DNA of 34,398 nucleotides from Alphaproteobacteria bacterium. GTDB lineage: Bacteria; Pseudomonadota; Alphaproteobacteria; CACIAM-22H2. Within the stretch, counting starts at the first letter, position 1. Every line of letters begins with the position of its first letter. The translations under genes were made by a program, and so were the position numbers. Below, piece by piece: positions 7,835 through 16,102 of this stretch. The stretch spans positions 1-34,398 of the forward strand of contig JAEULA010000123.1 in assembly GCA_016793165.1 (NCBI GenBank), in the 5' to 3' direction. The notes under the pieces are model-generated. The model saw only the letters and a list, made by a program, of their open reading frames with translations. It was not told the origin of the DNA and made no database searches.

Positions 7835-7857
7835 CGCTTCCGTGGAAGGACACGCCC

Positions 7858-10035
7858 ATGCAGACGCGATTCACGACGGCCGACGGCCTGATCGTCATCG
7901 GCACGCGCCGCGAGCTCGACCACCGCACCGCGCTGGACGGCCTGGCGGAGCGGCTCGATTCGACGCGCGGCGGGCTGTTCTCTTCCGGCGTCGACTATCC
8001 CGGCCGCTACTCGCGCTGGGCCTTCGGCTTCGCCGATCCGCCGCTCGAGTTCATCGGCCGCGGCCGGCAGCTCACGATGCGCGCGCTCAATCCGCGCGGC
8101 GAGGCGCTGCTCGCTATGCTCGGCCCCGTCGTCGCCGCCGCGCCGTCGACACGGCTCCTGCGCGAGGATGCCCGTGCGCTGGAATTCGAGATCGAGGAGT
8201 CCGACCGGCCCTTCGCGGAGGAGGAACGCAGCCACCAGCCCTCGCTGATGTCGCCGCTGCGCCGCCTCGTGCACAGCTTCCGCGGCTCGCGCGACCGCTT
8301 CCTCGGGCTCTACGGCGGGTTCGGCTACGACCTCCTGTTCCGCTTCGAGCCGATGCCGCTCAAGCATGTCCGCGGGGCGCAGACGAAAGACATCCACCTC
8401 TACCTGCCGGACTCGCTGATCCTCGTCGACCGCCGCAAGGAGGAGGCTTTCGGCATCGACTACGAGTTCGCGCGCGGCGACCTCACCACCGAGGGGCGCG
8501 GCCGCGAGGTGTTCATGCCGCTCGCGCCGGTCAGGAAGGCGCCGCCGGCCTCGCCGGCGATCGACAGCGACCTCGCCGACGACGCCTATGCCGCGATGGT
8601 CGACCGCGCCCGCGAGCGCATCCGGGTCGGCGACATCTTCGAGGTCGTGCTGAGCCGCACCTTCCACGCGCCCTACGCCGGCGCGCCCTCGCAGCTCTAC
8701 GACCGCATGACGCGCATCAACCCGAGCCCCTACGAGTTCCTGATCCAGCTCGGCGACGAGCAGCTCGTCGGCACCAGCCCGGAGATGTTCGTGCGCGTCG
8801 AGGACGGCCGCGTCGAGTCCTGCCCGATCTCGGGCACCGCGCGCCGCGGCAACGACGCGATGGAGGACGCCGCGCGGCTCAAGGCGCTGATCAATTCCGA
8901 GAAGGACGAGGTCGAGCTCACGATGTGCACCGACGTCGACCGCAACGACAAGGCCCGCGTCTGCGAGCCCGGCTCGGTGCGGCTGCTCGCGCGGCGGCAG
9001 ATCGAGACCTATGCCGGGTTGTTCCACACCGTCGATCACGTCGAGGGCCGGCTGCGCGAAGGTTTCGACGGCATCGACGCCTTCCTGTCGCACATGTGGG
9101 CGGTGACGCTGACCGGCGCGCCCAAGCGCATGGCCGCCTCGATCGTCGAGGCCGAGGAGACCACGGCGCGCGGCTGGTACGGCGGTGCCGTCGGCGCGCT
9201 GCTCTTCAACGGCGACGTCAACACGGGCATCACGATCCGCACCATCCATCTGCGCGACGGCACCGCGCGCTACCGCGTCGGGGCGACGATCGTGTGGGAT
9301 TCCACCGGAGCTGAAGAGGAGCGCGAGACGCGGCTCAAGTCGACGACGCTGTTCCGGGCGCTCGCGCCCGCGGCGGCCGCGGTGGCGGCCGCGCCGCGTC
9401 CGAGGACCGGCGTCGGCCGCAAGGTGATGCTGATCGACAACGAGGACTCGTTCGTCCACACGCTGGCCGACTACTTCCGCCAGACCGGCGCCGAGGTGAA
9501 GACCTACCGCCACGGCATGCCGGCCGACGAGATCGCGCGGCTGGCGCCCGATCTCGTGGTTCATTCGCCGGGCCCGGCGCGGCCCGCGGATTTCGGCGTG
9601 CCCGACCTCGTCCGCGCCCTCGCCGCACGCGGACTGCCGCAGTTCGGCGTCTGCCTCGGGCTGCAGGGCATGGTCGAGGCCTTCGGCGGCGCGCTCGACG
9701 TGCTGCGCGAGCCGCGACACGGCAAGACCTGGGCCGTCGCGCATGACGGCGAGGGCCTGTTCCGCGGCCTGCCCTTGCCGGTGACCGTCGGCGCCTACCA
9801 CTCGCTGACCGCGCGGATGGGCAGCTTCCCGCACGGCGAGCTGGTGGTCACGGCGATGAACGAGACCGGGCTCGTGATGGGAATCCGGCACCGGCGCCTG
9901 CCGATCGCCGCCGTGCAGTTCCATCCCGAGTCCATCCTCAGCGCCGCCGGCAGCGCCGGCCACACGCTGATCGACAACGTCATGCGCGAGCTCGGCGCGC
10001 AGCGCAGCCTCGCCCCGCTGGCCATCGCGGTGTGA
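7858..10035 (+). CDS. trpE(G): Anthranilate synthase, fused TrpE and TrpG
   Basis: The 725-residue single-chain enzyme makes anthranilate from chorismate and glutamine, the first step of tryptophan synthesis. Residues 1 to about 505 are the TrpE chorismate-binding part, with PISGTARRG, DEVELTMCTDVDRNDKARVC, LTGAPKRMA and GGAVGALLFNGDVNTGI. After an Ala-rich linker, residues 520-725 are the TrpG glutaminase with nucleophile Cys599 (FGVCLGLQGM) and the His689/Glu691 pair (QFHPES). The N-terminal region, LFSSGVDYPGRYSRW, matches the position of the tryptophan feedback site in this fused group. The fusion and the attenuated leader upstream are typical of Rhizobiales and Azospirillum. No other trp genes are adjacent. 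Confidence 0.96.
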   Translation: MQTRFTTADGLIVIGTRRELDHRTALDGLAERLDSTRGGLFSSGVDYPGRYSRWAFGFADPPLEFIGRGRQLTMRALNPRGEALLAMLGPVVAAAPSTRLLREDARALEFEIEESDRPFAEEERSHQPSLMSPLRRLVHSFRGSRDRFLGLYGGFGYDLLFRFEPMPLKHVRGAQTKDIHLYLPDSLILVDRRKEEAFGIDYEFARGDLTTEGRGREVFMPLAPVRKAPPASPAIDSDLADDAYAAMVDRARERIRVGDIFEVVLSRTFHAPYAGAPSQLYDRMTRINPSPYEFLIQLGDEQLVGTSPEMFVRVEDGRVESCPISGTARRGNDAMEDAARLKALINSEKDEVELTMCTDVDRNDKARVCEPGSVRLLARRQIETYAGLFHTVDHVEGRLREGFDGIDAFLSHMWAVTLTGAPKRMAASIVEAEETTARGWYGGAVGALLFNGDVNTGITIRTIHLRDGTARYRVGATIVWDSTGAEEERETRLKSTTLFRALAPAAAAVAAAPRPRTGVGRKVMLIDNEDSFVHTLADYFRQTGAEVKTYRHGMPADEIARLAPDLVVHSPGPARPADFGVPDLVRALAARGLPQFGVCLGLQGMVEAFGGALDVLREPRHGKTWAVAHDGEGLFRGLPLPVTVGAYHSLTARMGSFPHGELVVTAMNETGLVMGIRHRRLPIAAVQFHPESILSAAGSAGHTLIDNVMRELGAQRSLAPLAIAV

Positions 10036-10042
10036 CGCCGCG

Positions 10043-10072
10043 GCCGTCGCCCGCCCCGGGGCGGGCGACGGC
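10043..10072 (+). terminator. 30-bp perfect GC palindrome after trpE(G)
   Basis: Bases 10043-10057 are perfectly complementary to 10058-10072, giving a stem of up to 13 bp with a minimal loop. It begins 8 nt after the trpE(G) stop. No T run follows, so it is either a weak intrinsic terminator or an RNA-stabilising 3' hairpin. Confidence 0.5.
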
Positions 10073-10091
10073 GCGCGACTTGACGCGCCGG

Positions 10092-10111
10092 CATGTAACG
10101 ATCATTACGTG
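10092..10111. promoter_or_regulatory. Operator-like palindrome upstream of the Bcr/CflA transporter
   Basis: The 20-bp site CATGTAACGATCATTACGTG is palindromic at 16 of 20 positions, with arms GTAA and TTAC, and is strikingly AT-rich for this region. It lies 5 bp before the transporter ATG and overlaps the -10 position of a TTGACG box at 10080-10085. The shape suits a TetR- or MarR-type repressor site. No such regulator gene is in the window. Confidence 0.5.
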
Positions 10112-10116
10112 CCGCA

Positions 10117-11343
10117 ATGAAGCGACTTTTCCGGGGTCCCCGGCCGGCGCTCGCGGCGACCGCCGGCACCATCGTCCTGCTGACGGCGATGACCGCGCTC
10201 GGCCATTTCGCGAACAACATCTTCCTGCCCTCGCTGCCGGCGATCGCCCGCGACCTCGGCACGCCGATCAGCGTCGTCCAGCTCGCACTCACCGTCTTCC
10301 TCGCGACCCTCGCCGTCGCTCAGCTCGTGGTCGGACCGCTCGCCGACCGCTTCGGCCGGCGGCCCACCATCCTCGCGGGCCTCATCCTCTTCATGCTGGG
10401 CTCGGCGGTCTGCGCGCAGGCCCCCGCCATCGACGTGGTCATGATCGGCCGCGTGCTGCAGGCCGCCGGGGCCGGGGCAAGCCTGGTGGCTGCGCGCGCG
10501 GTGACGCGCGACGCCTTCGCCGGCCCGGACCTAGCCCGCGTCATGGCGACGACCTCGATGGGCTTCTCGGTGGTTCCCTCGATGGTGCCGTTCCTCGGCG
10601 GCGCGATCCAGGAGGCGGCGGGCTGGCGCTGGAGCTTCTGGGCCGCGCTCGCCGTCGGCGCCGTCGTGCTGCTGTGCGTGCTCGCGCGACTGCCCGAGAC
10701 CAACCGCGAGCATCTGCGCTTCCGTCATCCCGGCACGCTCCTCACCGCCTACCTGCCGGTGATCGCCGACCGCCGGCTGCTCGGCTACGCCGCCGCCGGC
10801 ATGGGCGCGATGGGAGGCCTGTTCGCCTTCTACGCCGGCTCGCCGACGATCTTCATCGAGCGCCTCGGCATCTCGCCGACCGGCTACGGCCTCTATCCGC
10901 CCATCTCGGTGATGGGGTTCCTTGCCGGCAGCGTCTTCGCCCGACGCAACGCCGGCCGCATCCGCGAGGAGCATCTGGTCGCGATCGGCCTCGCCATCCT
11001 CGCGCTCGGCGCGATCGCGATGGTGACGCCGCCGGCCCTCGGCCTCCTGCATCGCTTCGCGCTGATCGGCGCGATGGCGATCTTCGTCGCCGGGCTCGGC
11101 ATCGTCATGCCGATCAGCATGGCCGCCGCGCTGCGCATCTTCCCCGACCGCGCCGGCACCGCGGCCGCGCTGCTCGGTTTCCTGCAGATGAGCGCTGGCG
11201 CGCTCGGCGCCGCGCTCGCCAGCGCGCTCAAAGCGCCGCTCGACGTCCTCGCCTTCCCAACGGCGATGCTCGTCTTCGCCGTCCTGGCGCTGCTCGGATT
11301 CTCGACCCTCGTCCTGTTGGGGACATCGGCGCGACGGTCATGA
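10117..11343 (+). CDS. Bcr/CflA-family MFS drug-efflux transporter
   Basis: The 408-residue inner-membrane protein has twelve predicted hydrophobic segments and belongs to the Bcr/CflA drug:H+ antiporter group (DHA1). Family features are NNIFLPSLPAIARDLG in the first helix/loop, the MFS motif A as GPLADRFGRRPTILAGL, and GRVLQAAGAGASLVAARAVTRD, the helix 4-5 region typical of Bcr/CflA. The ATG at 10117 has no clear Shine-Dalgarno sequence, and a candidate promoter would start transcription within a few bases of it, so the mRNA may be leaderless. An operator-like palindrome lies just upstream. The substrate cannot be predicted. Confidence 0.88.
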   Translation: MKRLFRGPRPALAATAGTIVLLTAMTALGHFANNIFLPSLPAIARDLGTPISVVQLALTVFLATLAVAQLVVGPLADRFGRRPTILAGLILFMLGSAVCAQAPAIDVVMIGRVLQAAGAGASLVAARAVTRDAFAGPDLARVMATTSMGFSVVPSMVPFLGGAIQEAAGWRWSFWAALAVGAVVLLCVLARLPETNREHLRFRHPGTLLTAYLPVIADRRLLGYAAAGMGAMGGLFAFYAGSPTIFIERLGISPTGYGLYPPISVMGFLAGSVFARRNAGRIREEHLVAIGLAILALGAIAMVTPPALGLLHRFALIGAMAIFVAGLGIVMPISMAAALRIFPDRAGTAAALLGFLQMSAGALGAALASALKAPLDVLAFPTAMLVFAVLALLGFSTLVLLGTSARRS

Positions 11344-11551
11344 GGCGAAATCCGCTGTCGGCGGCGGCGTGGCGCGCGCAACTTCACCATCGCGCGCCGC
11401 CGGATCGCGCACCGACTCGTGCGAACGCGCCCGGCGGCCGCGGCATCGATTGTTCCGCGCCCCGGCCGCGGGCTAGCTTCGTGGCCAAACCGGACCGCGC
11501 CGTCGACGACGCACCCGCGCCCCACCGGCCATGACACCTCGAGGAACGCCC

Positions 11552-14500
11552 ATGGCGACGTCCGCCCCGCCCATCGATCCGACGGTCTCGCTCGACGACA
11601 AGTACGCGCGGGAGAGCGGGCGGGTGTTCATCACGGCGACGCAGGCGCTGGTCCGCCTGCCGATGATGCAGCGCCAGCGCGACATCGCCGCCGGGCTCAA
11701 CACCGCGGGCTACGTCACCGGCTATCGCGGCTCGCCGCTGGGCGGGCTCGACCAGGCGATGTGGCGCGCCAAGACGTTCCTCAAGGCGAACCACATCCAC
11801 TTCCAGCCGGGCGTCAACGAGGACCTCGCGGCGACCGCGGTGTGGGGCACGCAGCAGGTCAACATGTTCGAGGGGGCCAAGTACGACGGCGTCTTCTCGA
11901 TGTGGTACGGCAAGGGCCCCGGCGTCGACCGCAGCGGCGACGTGTTCCGCCACGGCAATCTCGCCGGCACCGCGCGGCACGGCGGCGTGCTGCTGCTCGC
12001 CGGCGACGACCACGCCGCCAAGTCCTCAACGGTGCCGCACCAGTCGGAGCACGTGTTCATCGGCACGATGATCCCCGTGCTCAACCCGGCCGGCGTGCAG
12101 GAATTCCTCGATCTCGGCCTCTACGGCTGGGCCATGAGCCGCTATTCCGGCTGCTGGGTCGCGTTCAAGTGCACGGCCGAGACGACGGAGTCGTCGGCAT
12201 CGGTGCATGTCGATCCCGACCGCGTGCAGATCGCGCGGCCCAACGACTTCGAGATGCCGGAGGGCGGCCTCAACATCCGGTGGCCGGACCATTGGACCGA
12301 CCAGGAGTACCGGCTGCAGCATTACAAGAACGCCGCCGCCCTGGCCTTCGCGCGCGCCAACCGCCTCGACCGCGTGGTGATGGACTCGCCGAAGGCGCGC
12401 TTCGGGATCGTCACGACCGGCAAGGCCTATCTCGACGTGCGCCAGGCGCTCGCCGACCTCGGCATCGACGAGGCGGCTGCGCGCGCGCTCGGGATCCGGC
12501 TCTACAAGGTGGCGCTGACCTGGCCGCTCGAGCCCGAGGGCGCGCGACAGGCCTGCGAGGGCCTCGACGAAGTGCTGGTCGTCGAGGAGAAGCGCGCGAT
12601 CATCGAGACGCAGCTCAAGGAGCAGCTCTACAACTGGCGCGCCGAGCAGCGGCCGCGCATCGTCGGCAAGGTCGACGAGAACCGCGCGCTGCTCCTGTCC
12701 TCCGGCGACGAGCTCTCGCCGACGACGCTTGCCGCGCTCATCGCGTCGAGGCTCGGCCGGATGCCCGGCACCGACGCGATCAAGGAGCGCGCGGCGGCGA
12801 TCGCGCGGCGCGCGCGCGCCGAGCGGCCGGCCGGCGCCGAATTCAAGCGCACGCCCTATTTCTGCTCGGGATGCCCGCACAACACCTCGACCAAGGTGCC
12901 CGAGGGCAGCCGTGCGAGCGCGGGGATCGGCTGCCACTTCATGACCGTGTGGATGGACCGCCGCACCTCGACCTTCACGCAGATGGGCGGCGAAGGCTGC
13001 ACCTGGATCGGCCAGTCTCCCTTCACCGAGACGCGGCACATCTTCGCGAACATCGGCGACGGCACTTATTTCCACTCGGGGCTGCTGGCGATCCGCGCCG
13101 CCTGCGCCGCCAAGGTCACGATGACCTACAAGATCCTCTACAACGACGCGGTGGCGATGACCGGCGGCCAGCCGCTCGACGGCCAGCTGACCGTGCCGCA
13201 GATCGCGGCCCAGGTGCTGGCCGAGGGCGTACGCCGCGTCGTCGTCACCAGCGACGATCCGGACAAGTACCCGGTCGACGCGGGATTCCCGCCCGGCGTC
13301 GAGATCCTCCACCGCAGCGAGCTCGACCGCGTCCAGCGCGAGCTGCGCGAGGAGCCGGGGGTCACCGTGCTGATCCACGACCAGACCTGCGCCGCGGAGA
13401 AGCGGCGTCGGCGCAAGCGCGGCACCTTCCCCGATCCCGACAAGCGCGTGTTCATCAATTCGCGCGTCTGCGAGGGCTGCGGCGACTGCGGCGTCGCGGC
13501 GAACTGCCTGTCGCTCGCCCCGCTCGAGACCGAGTTCGGCCGCAAGCGGGTCATCGACCAGTCGTCCTGCAACAAGGACTTCTCCTGCGTGAACGGCTTC
13601 TGCCCGTCCTTCGTGACCGTGCACGGCGCGAAGCTGCGCAAGCTGCGCTCGTCGAAGTCCTCGACCGATCCCTTCGCGGGCCTGCCGGAGCCGCGCGCCG
13701 TGCCGCGCCTCGAGGCGCCGTACAACATCCTCGTCACGGGCGTGGGCGGCACCGGCGTCGTCACCATCGGCGCGCTGCTGGGCATGGCGGCCCATCTCGA
13801 GGGCAAGGGCGTCACGATCCTCGACCAGACCGGTCTGGCGCAGAAGGGCGGTGCGGTGCACAGCCACATCCGCCTCGCCCCCGCCCCGGAGCAGCTTCAT
13901 GCCGTGCGGATCGCCGCCGGCGAGGCGGACCTCCTGCTCGGCTGCGACCTCGTCGTCTCGGCGAGCGCCGAGGCGATGGAGCGAATCCGCGCGGGCCGCA
14001 CCCGCGCGATCGTCAACGTGCACGAATCCCCGACCGGCGAATTCACGCGCAATCCCGACCTGGTCTTCCCGGTCGGCGACCTGCAGGGGATGATCACGCA
14101 TGTCCTGGGCGGCGACGCCGCGGAGTTCTTCGCCGCGCAGCGCCTCGCCACAAAGCTGCTCGGGGATTCGATCGCGACCAACCCGTTCCTGCTCGGCTAT
14201 GCATGGCAGAAGGGCTTCATCCCGCTCTCGCGCCAGTCAATCGAGCGCGCGATCGAGCTCAACGACGTCGCGATCGAGGCCAACAAGCGCGCCTTCAGCT
14301 TCGGCCGGCTCGCGGCGCACGACCGCCGCGCCGTCGAGCGTGTCGTGCTCGGGGAAGAGGCCCTTGCGCCGCGCCCGCTCACGCTCGCGGAGATCGTCGC
14401 ACGCCGCGTCGCCGACCTGACCGACTACCAGGATGGCGCCTATGCCCGGCGCTACGAGGATCTCGTGCGCCGCGTCGAGAAGGCGGAAAGCGAGCGCGTG

Positions 14501-15040
14501 CCCGGCCAGCTCGCGTTGACCACCGCGGTCGCGCGCTACGCCTACAAGCTGATGGCCTACAAGGACGAGTACGAGGTCGCGCGGCTCTATTCGCGGCCGG
14601 AGTTCCGCAAGGCGCTGTCCGAGCAGTTCGAGGACTGGCGAAGCCTGGAGTTCCATCTCGCGCCGCCGCTGGTCGCCGAGCGCGACCCTGCCACCGGCCA
14701 TCTCCGGAAGCGCAGCTTCGGGCCCTGGCTGATGACCGGCCTGCGGATGCTCGCCGGCCTCCGCCGGCTGCGCGGCACCCGGCTCGATCCCTTCGGTCGG
14801 ACCGCGGAGCGCCGGATGGAGCGAAAGCTCATCGACGACTACGAGGCCCTGCTCGAGGAGATCGCAGCCCAGCTGCGCCCGGGCAATCATGCCGTCGCGG
14901 TCGAGCTCGCCGCGATCCCGGAGAAGATCCGGGGCTACGGCCATGTGAAGGAGCGGCACCTGGCCGAAGCCAAGACCCGGGAAGCGGCCCTTCTCAAGCG
15001 CTTCCGCGCGCCGCCCCCCATGGCCGTCGCCGCGGAATAG
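11552..15040 (+). CDS. Single-chain indolepyruvate:ferredoxin oxidoreductase
   Basis: The 1162-residue protein is the long fused form of the 2-oxoacid:ferredoxin oxidoreductase family that decarboxylates aryl pyruvates such as indolepyruvate to aryl-acetyl-CoA. The pyrimidine-binding domain comes first (TGYRGSPLGGLDQ). Next are a cysteine pair at 438/441 (CSGCPHN), the TPP-binding GDGT at 502-505, a Cys cluster from 640 (CEGCGDC, Cys652, then CNKDFSCVNGFC) for an iron-sulfur centre, and the gamma-type domain from GVGGTGVV near residue 730 with DQTGLAQKGGAVHSH. The start ATG at 11552 follows GAGGA at good spacing; ATG 11531 is an alternative adding seven residues. No ferredoxin gene is adjacent. 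Confidence 0.93.
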   Translation: MATSAPPIDPTVSLDDKYARESGRVFITATQALVRLPMMQRQRDIAAGLNTAGYVTGYRGSPLGGLDQAMWRAKTFLKANHIHFQPGVNEDLAATAVWGTQQVNMFEGAKYDGVFSMWYGKGPGVDRSGDVFRHGNLAGTARHGGVLLLAGDDHAAKSSTVPHQSEHVFIGTMIPVLNPAGVQEFLDLGLYGWAMSRYSGCWVAFKCTAETTESSASVHVDPDRVQIARPNDFEMPEGGLNIRWPDHWTDQEYRLQHYKNAAALAFARANRLDRVVMDSPKARFGIVTTGKAYLDVRQALADLGIDEAAARALGIRLYKVALTWPLEPEGARQACEGLDEVLVVEEKRAIIETQLKEQLYNWRAEQRPRIVGKVDENRALLLSSGDELSPTTLAALIASRLGRMPGTDAIKERAAAIARRARAERPAGAEFKRTPYFCSGCPHNTSTKVPEGSRASAGIGCHFMTVWMDRRTSTFTQMGGEGCTWIGQSPFTETRHIFANIGDGTYFHSGLLAIRAACAAKVTMTYKILYNDAVAMTGGQPLDGQLTVPQIAAQVLAEGVRRVVVTSDDPDKYPVDAGFPPGVEILHRSELDRVQRELREEPGVTVLIHDQTCAAEKRRRRKRGTFPDPDKRVFINSRVCEGCGDCGVAANCLSLAPLETEFGRKRVIDQSSCNKDFSCVNGFCPSFVTVHGAKLRKLRSSKSSTDPFAGLPEPRAVPRLEAPYNILVTGVGGTGVVTIGALLGMAAHLEGKGVTILDQTGLAQKGGAVHSHIRLAPAPEQLHAVRIAAGEADLLLGCDLVVSASAEAMERIRAGRTRAIVNVHESPTGEFTRNPDLVFPVGDLQGMITHVLGGDAAEFFAAQRLATKLLGDSIATNPFLLGYAWQKGFIPLSRQSIERAIELNDVAIEANKRAFSFGRLAAHDRRAVERVVLGEEALAPRPLTLAEIVARRVADLTDYQDGAYARRYEDLVRRVEKAESERVPGQLALTTAVARYAYKLMAYKDEYEVARLYSRPEFRKALSEQFEDWRSLEFHLAPPLVAERDPATGHLRKRSFGPWLMTGLRMLAGLRRLRGTRLDPFGRTAERRMERKLIDDYEALLEEIAAQLRPGNHAVAVELAAIPEKIRGYGHVKERHLAEAKTREAALLKRFRAPPPMAVAAE

Positions 15041-15070
15041 GGCCGGGCCGGCAGAGCCGGGCGCCGTCGT

Positions 15071-15529
15071 TCAACGGCGACGCGCGACCTGGCGCGAGCG
15101 ACCGCGCACCGACGTCCGGCGCGCCCGGCGCTTCGCGCGCGGGACGGCGCGCTTGGGCACCGCCCCGGGCTGCGCGGGCGCGGGGCCCGGAGCGGCGCGC
15201 GGGGCCAGGCGCAGGGCGAGCGCGACGAGCGCGGCGCTCGCGGTGATCACCGAGGCGATCGCCTTCTCGCGCTCGAGCGCGCGCTCGACGCGCCGCACGG
15301 CCGTCAGGAGCGCGGGGCCGTTGGCCAGGACGGCGGCGGCGAGCTCGCCCGGTGCGGCCACCTCGAGGCGCAGGGATTCGCCCTGGATCCGCCCCGCCAT
15401 CAGTCCGGCCTCGCGGCGCGCCAACGGCGGCAGGACCTCGACCGCGCGGCGCCAGACCAGGGAATTCATGCGGCGACGCGTCTTGCGGAAAGTCGCGATG
15501 ATGAGGCGCTGCAGCCGCTCAGGCGACAC
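15071..15529 (-). CDS. Hypothetical small protein with one hydrophobic segment and Arg-rich tail
   Basis: I do not recognise this 152-residue product. The first 60 residues are mixed and basic, a hydrophobic stretch (AIASVITASAALVALALRLA) lies around residues 90-110, and the last 45 residues are Pro/Ala then strongly Arg/Lys-rich, ending RRTSVRGRSRQVARRR. That pattern suggests a membrane-anchored protein with a nucleic acid- or phospholipid-binding tail. The start shown is a GTG with weak upstream GGGGGCG; the in-frame ATG at 15467-15469 is a possible alternative. It converges on the oxidoreductase, 30 bp from its stop. In such GC-rich DNA a chance open frame is possible. Confidence 0.45.
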   Translation of the reverse strand: MSPERLQRLIIATFRKTRRRMNSLVWRRAVEVLPPLARREAGLMAGRIQGESLRLEVAAPGELAAAVLANGPALLTAVRRVERALEREKAIASVITASAALVALALRLAPRAAPGPAPAQPGAVPKRAVPRAKRRARRTSVRGRSRQVARRR

Positions 15530-15683
15530 GACACGCGCCCCCGGCTCGGTCGGCGCCGAACGCGGGCCCGATCACGCGACGTTCCGGATCTCGCTGCCGC
15601 ATGGCCAAGCCCCTCCCTCGCGTTGATGAGAGCGACGCCGATCATGCGAAGGGAGCAGGCGCCCAGGCAAGCAAGTCCTGGAA

Positions 15684-15721
15684 CGCCCCGTCGTCGCCGC
15701 GCCGGGCGCCGGGACGGGGCG
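15684..15721 (-). terminator. Candidate terminator downstream of gapR
   Basis: A perfect 9-bp stem (15684-15692 with 15713-15721) encloses a GC-rich 20-nt loop, about 20 bp after the gapR stop in the direction of transcription. There is no T run, so assignment is tentative. Confidence 0.35.
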
Positions 15722-15741
15722 GTCGACCGCTGCTCGAAGGC

Positions 15742-15990
15742 TCAGACCTCGAGGGCCTGTCGATAGAGGTCGAGGAGCTCGTCCTGCTCGCGGCGATCGG
15801 GCTCCTCCATCTTCCGGAGCTTGATCACCTGTCGCATGATCTTCGTGTCGAAGCCGTTGCCCTTGGCCTCGGCGTAGACCTCGCGGATGTCGGCGGCGAG
15901 CTCGGACTTCTCGTTCTCCAGCTTCTCGATCCGCTCCACGAAGCTGCGAAGCTTCGCCGCTGCGACTCCGCCGGTGCTGCCGTCCGCCAT
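15742..15990 (-). CDS. gapR: GapR-like nucleoid protein (DUF2312)
   Basis: The 82-residue protein matches the alphaproteobacterial DUF2312/GapR family, which in Caulobacter binds AT-rich, overtwisted DNA ahead of replication and transcription and helps topoisomerases. The whole chain is helical and coiled-coil-like: LRSFVERIEKLENEKSELAADIREVYAEAK, cited by its ends LRSFVERIEK and REVYAEAK, then the invariant GNGFDTKIMRQVIKLRKM and a C-terminal helix DELLDLYRQAL. The ATG at 15988-15990 has a textbook AAGGAG 7 nt upstream. It is a single gene with its own upstream gap. Confidence 0.93.
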   Translation of the reverse strand: MADGSTGGVAAAKLRSFVERIEKLENEKSELAADIREVYAEAKGNGFDTKIMRQVIKLRKMEEPDRREQDELLDLYRQALEV

Positions 15991-16047
15991 GCTCGTCTCC
16001 TTCGACCGATCCGGGGGAGTGCCGCCGCTGGCGGACCCGGGGCGATG

Positions 16048-16076
16048 TCTTAGGAGCAGTGCGCGAGTCAGGGCAA
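16048..16076 (-). promoter_or_regulatory. Candidate gapR promoter
   Basis: On the minus strand TTGCCC and CTAAGA are 17 nt apart, about 60 nt upstream of the gapR ATG in a 112-bp gap. The -10 box is poor, so this rests mainly on position. Confidence 0.22.
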
Positions 16077-16102
16077 CCGCGCCCGCGACGCCGGCCTGTG
16101 GA

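Noticed and set aside
7711..9963. 750-codon minus-strand open frame opposite trpE(G)
   Set aside because: Overlaps a fully conserved gene and shows only low-complexity Arg/Ala/His sequence.
11344..11551. Regulatory RNA or small gene before the indolepyruvate oxidoreductase
   Set aside because: Apart from repeated CGGCCGCGG-like words and the ribosome site at 11541, no consistent fold or frame was found.
15530..15741. Additional small gene between the hypothetical protein and gapR
   Set aside because: No frame with a credible ribosome site and domain; only a possible gapR terminator is seen here.
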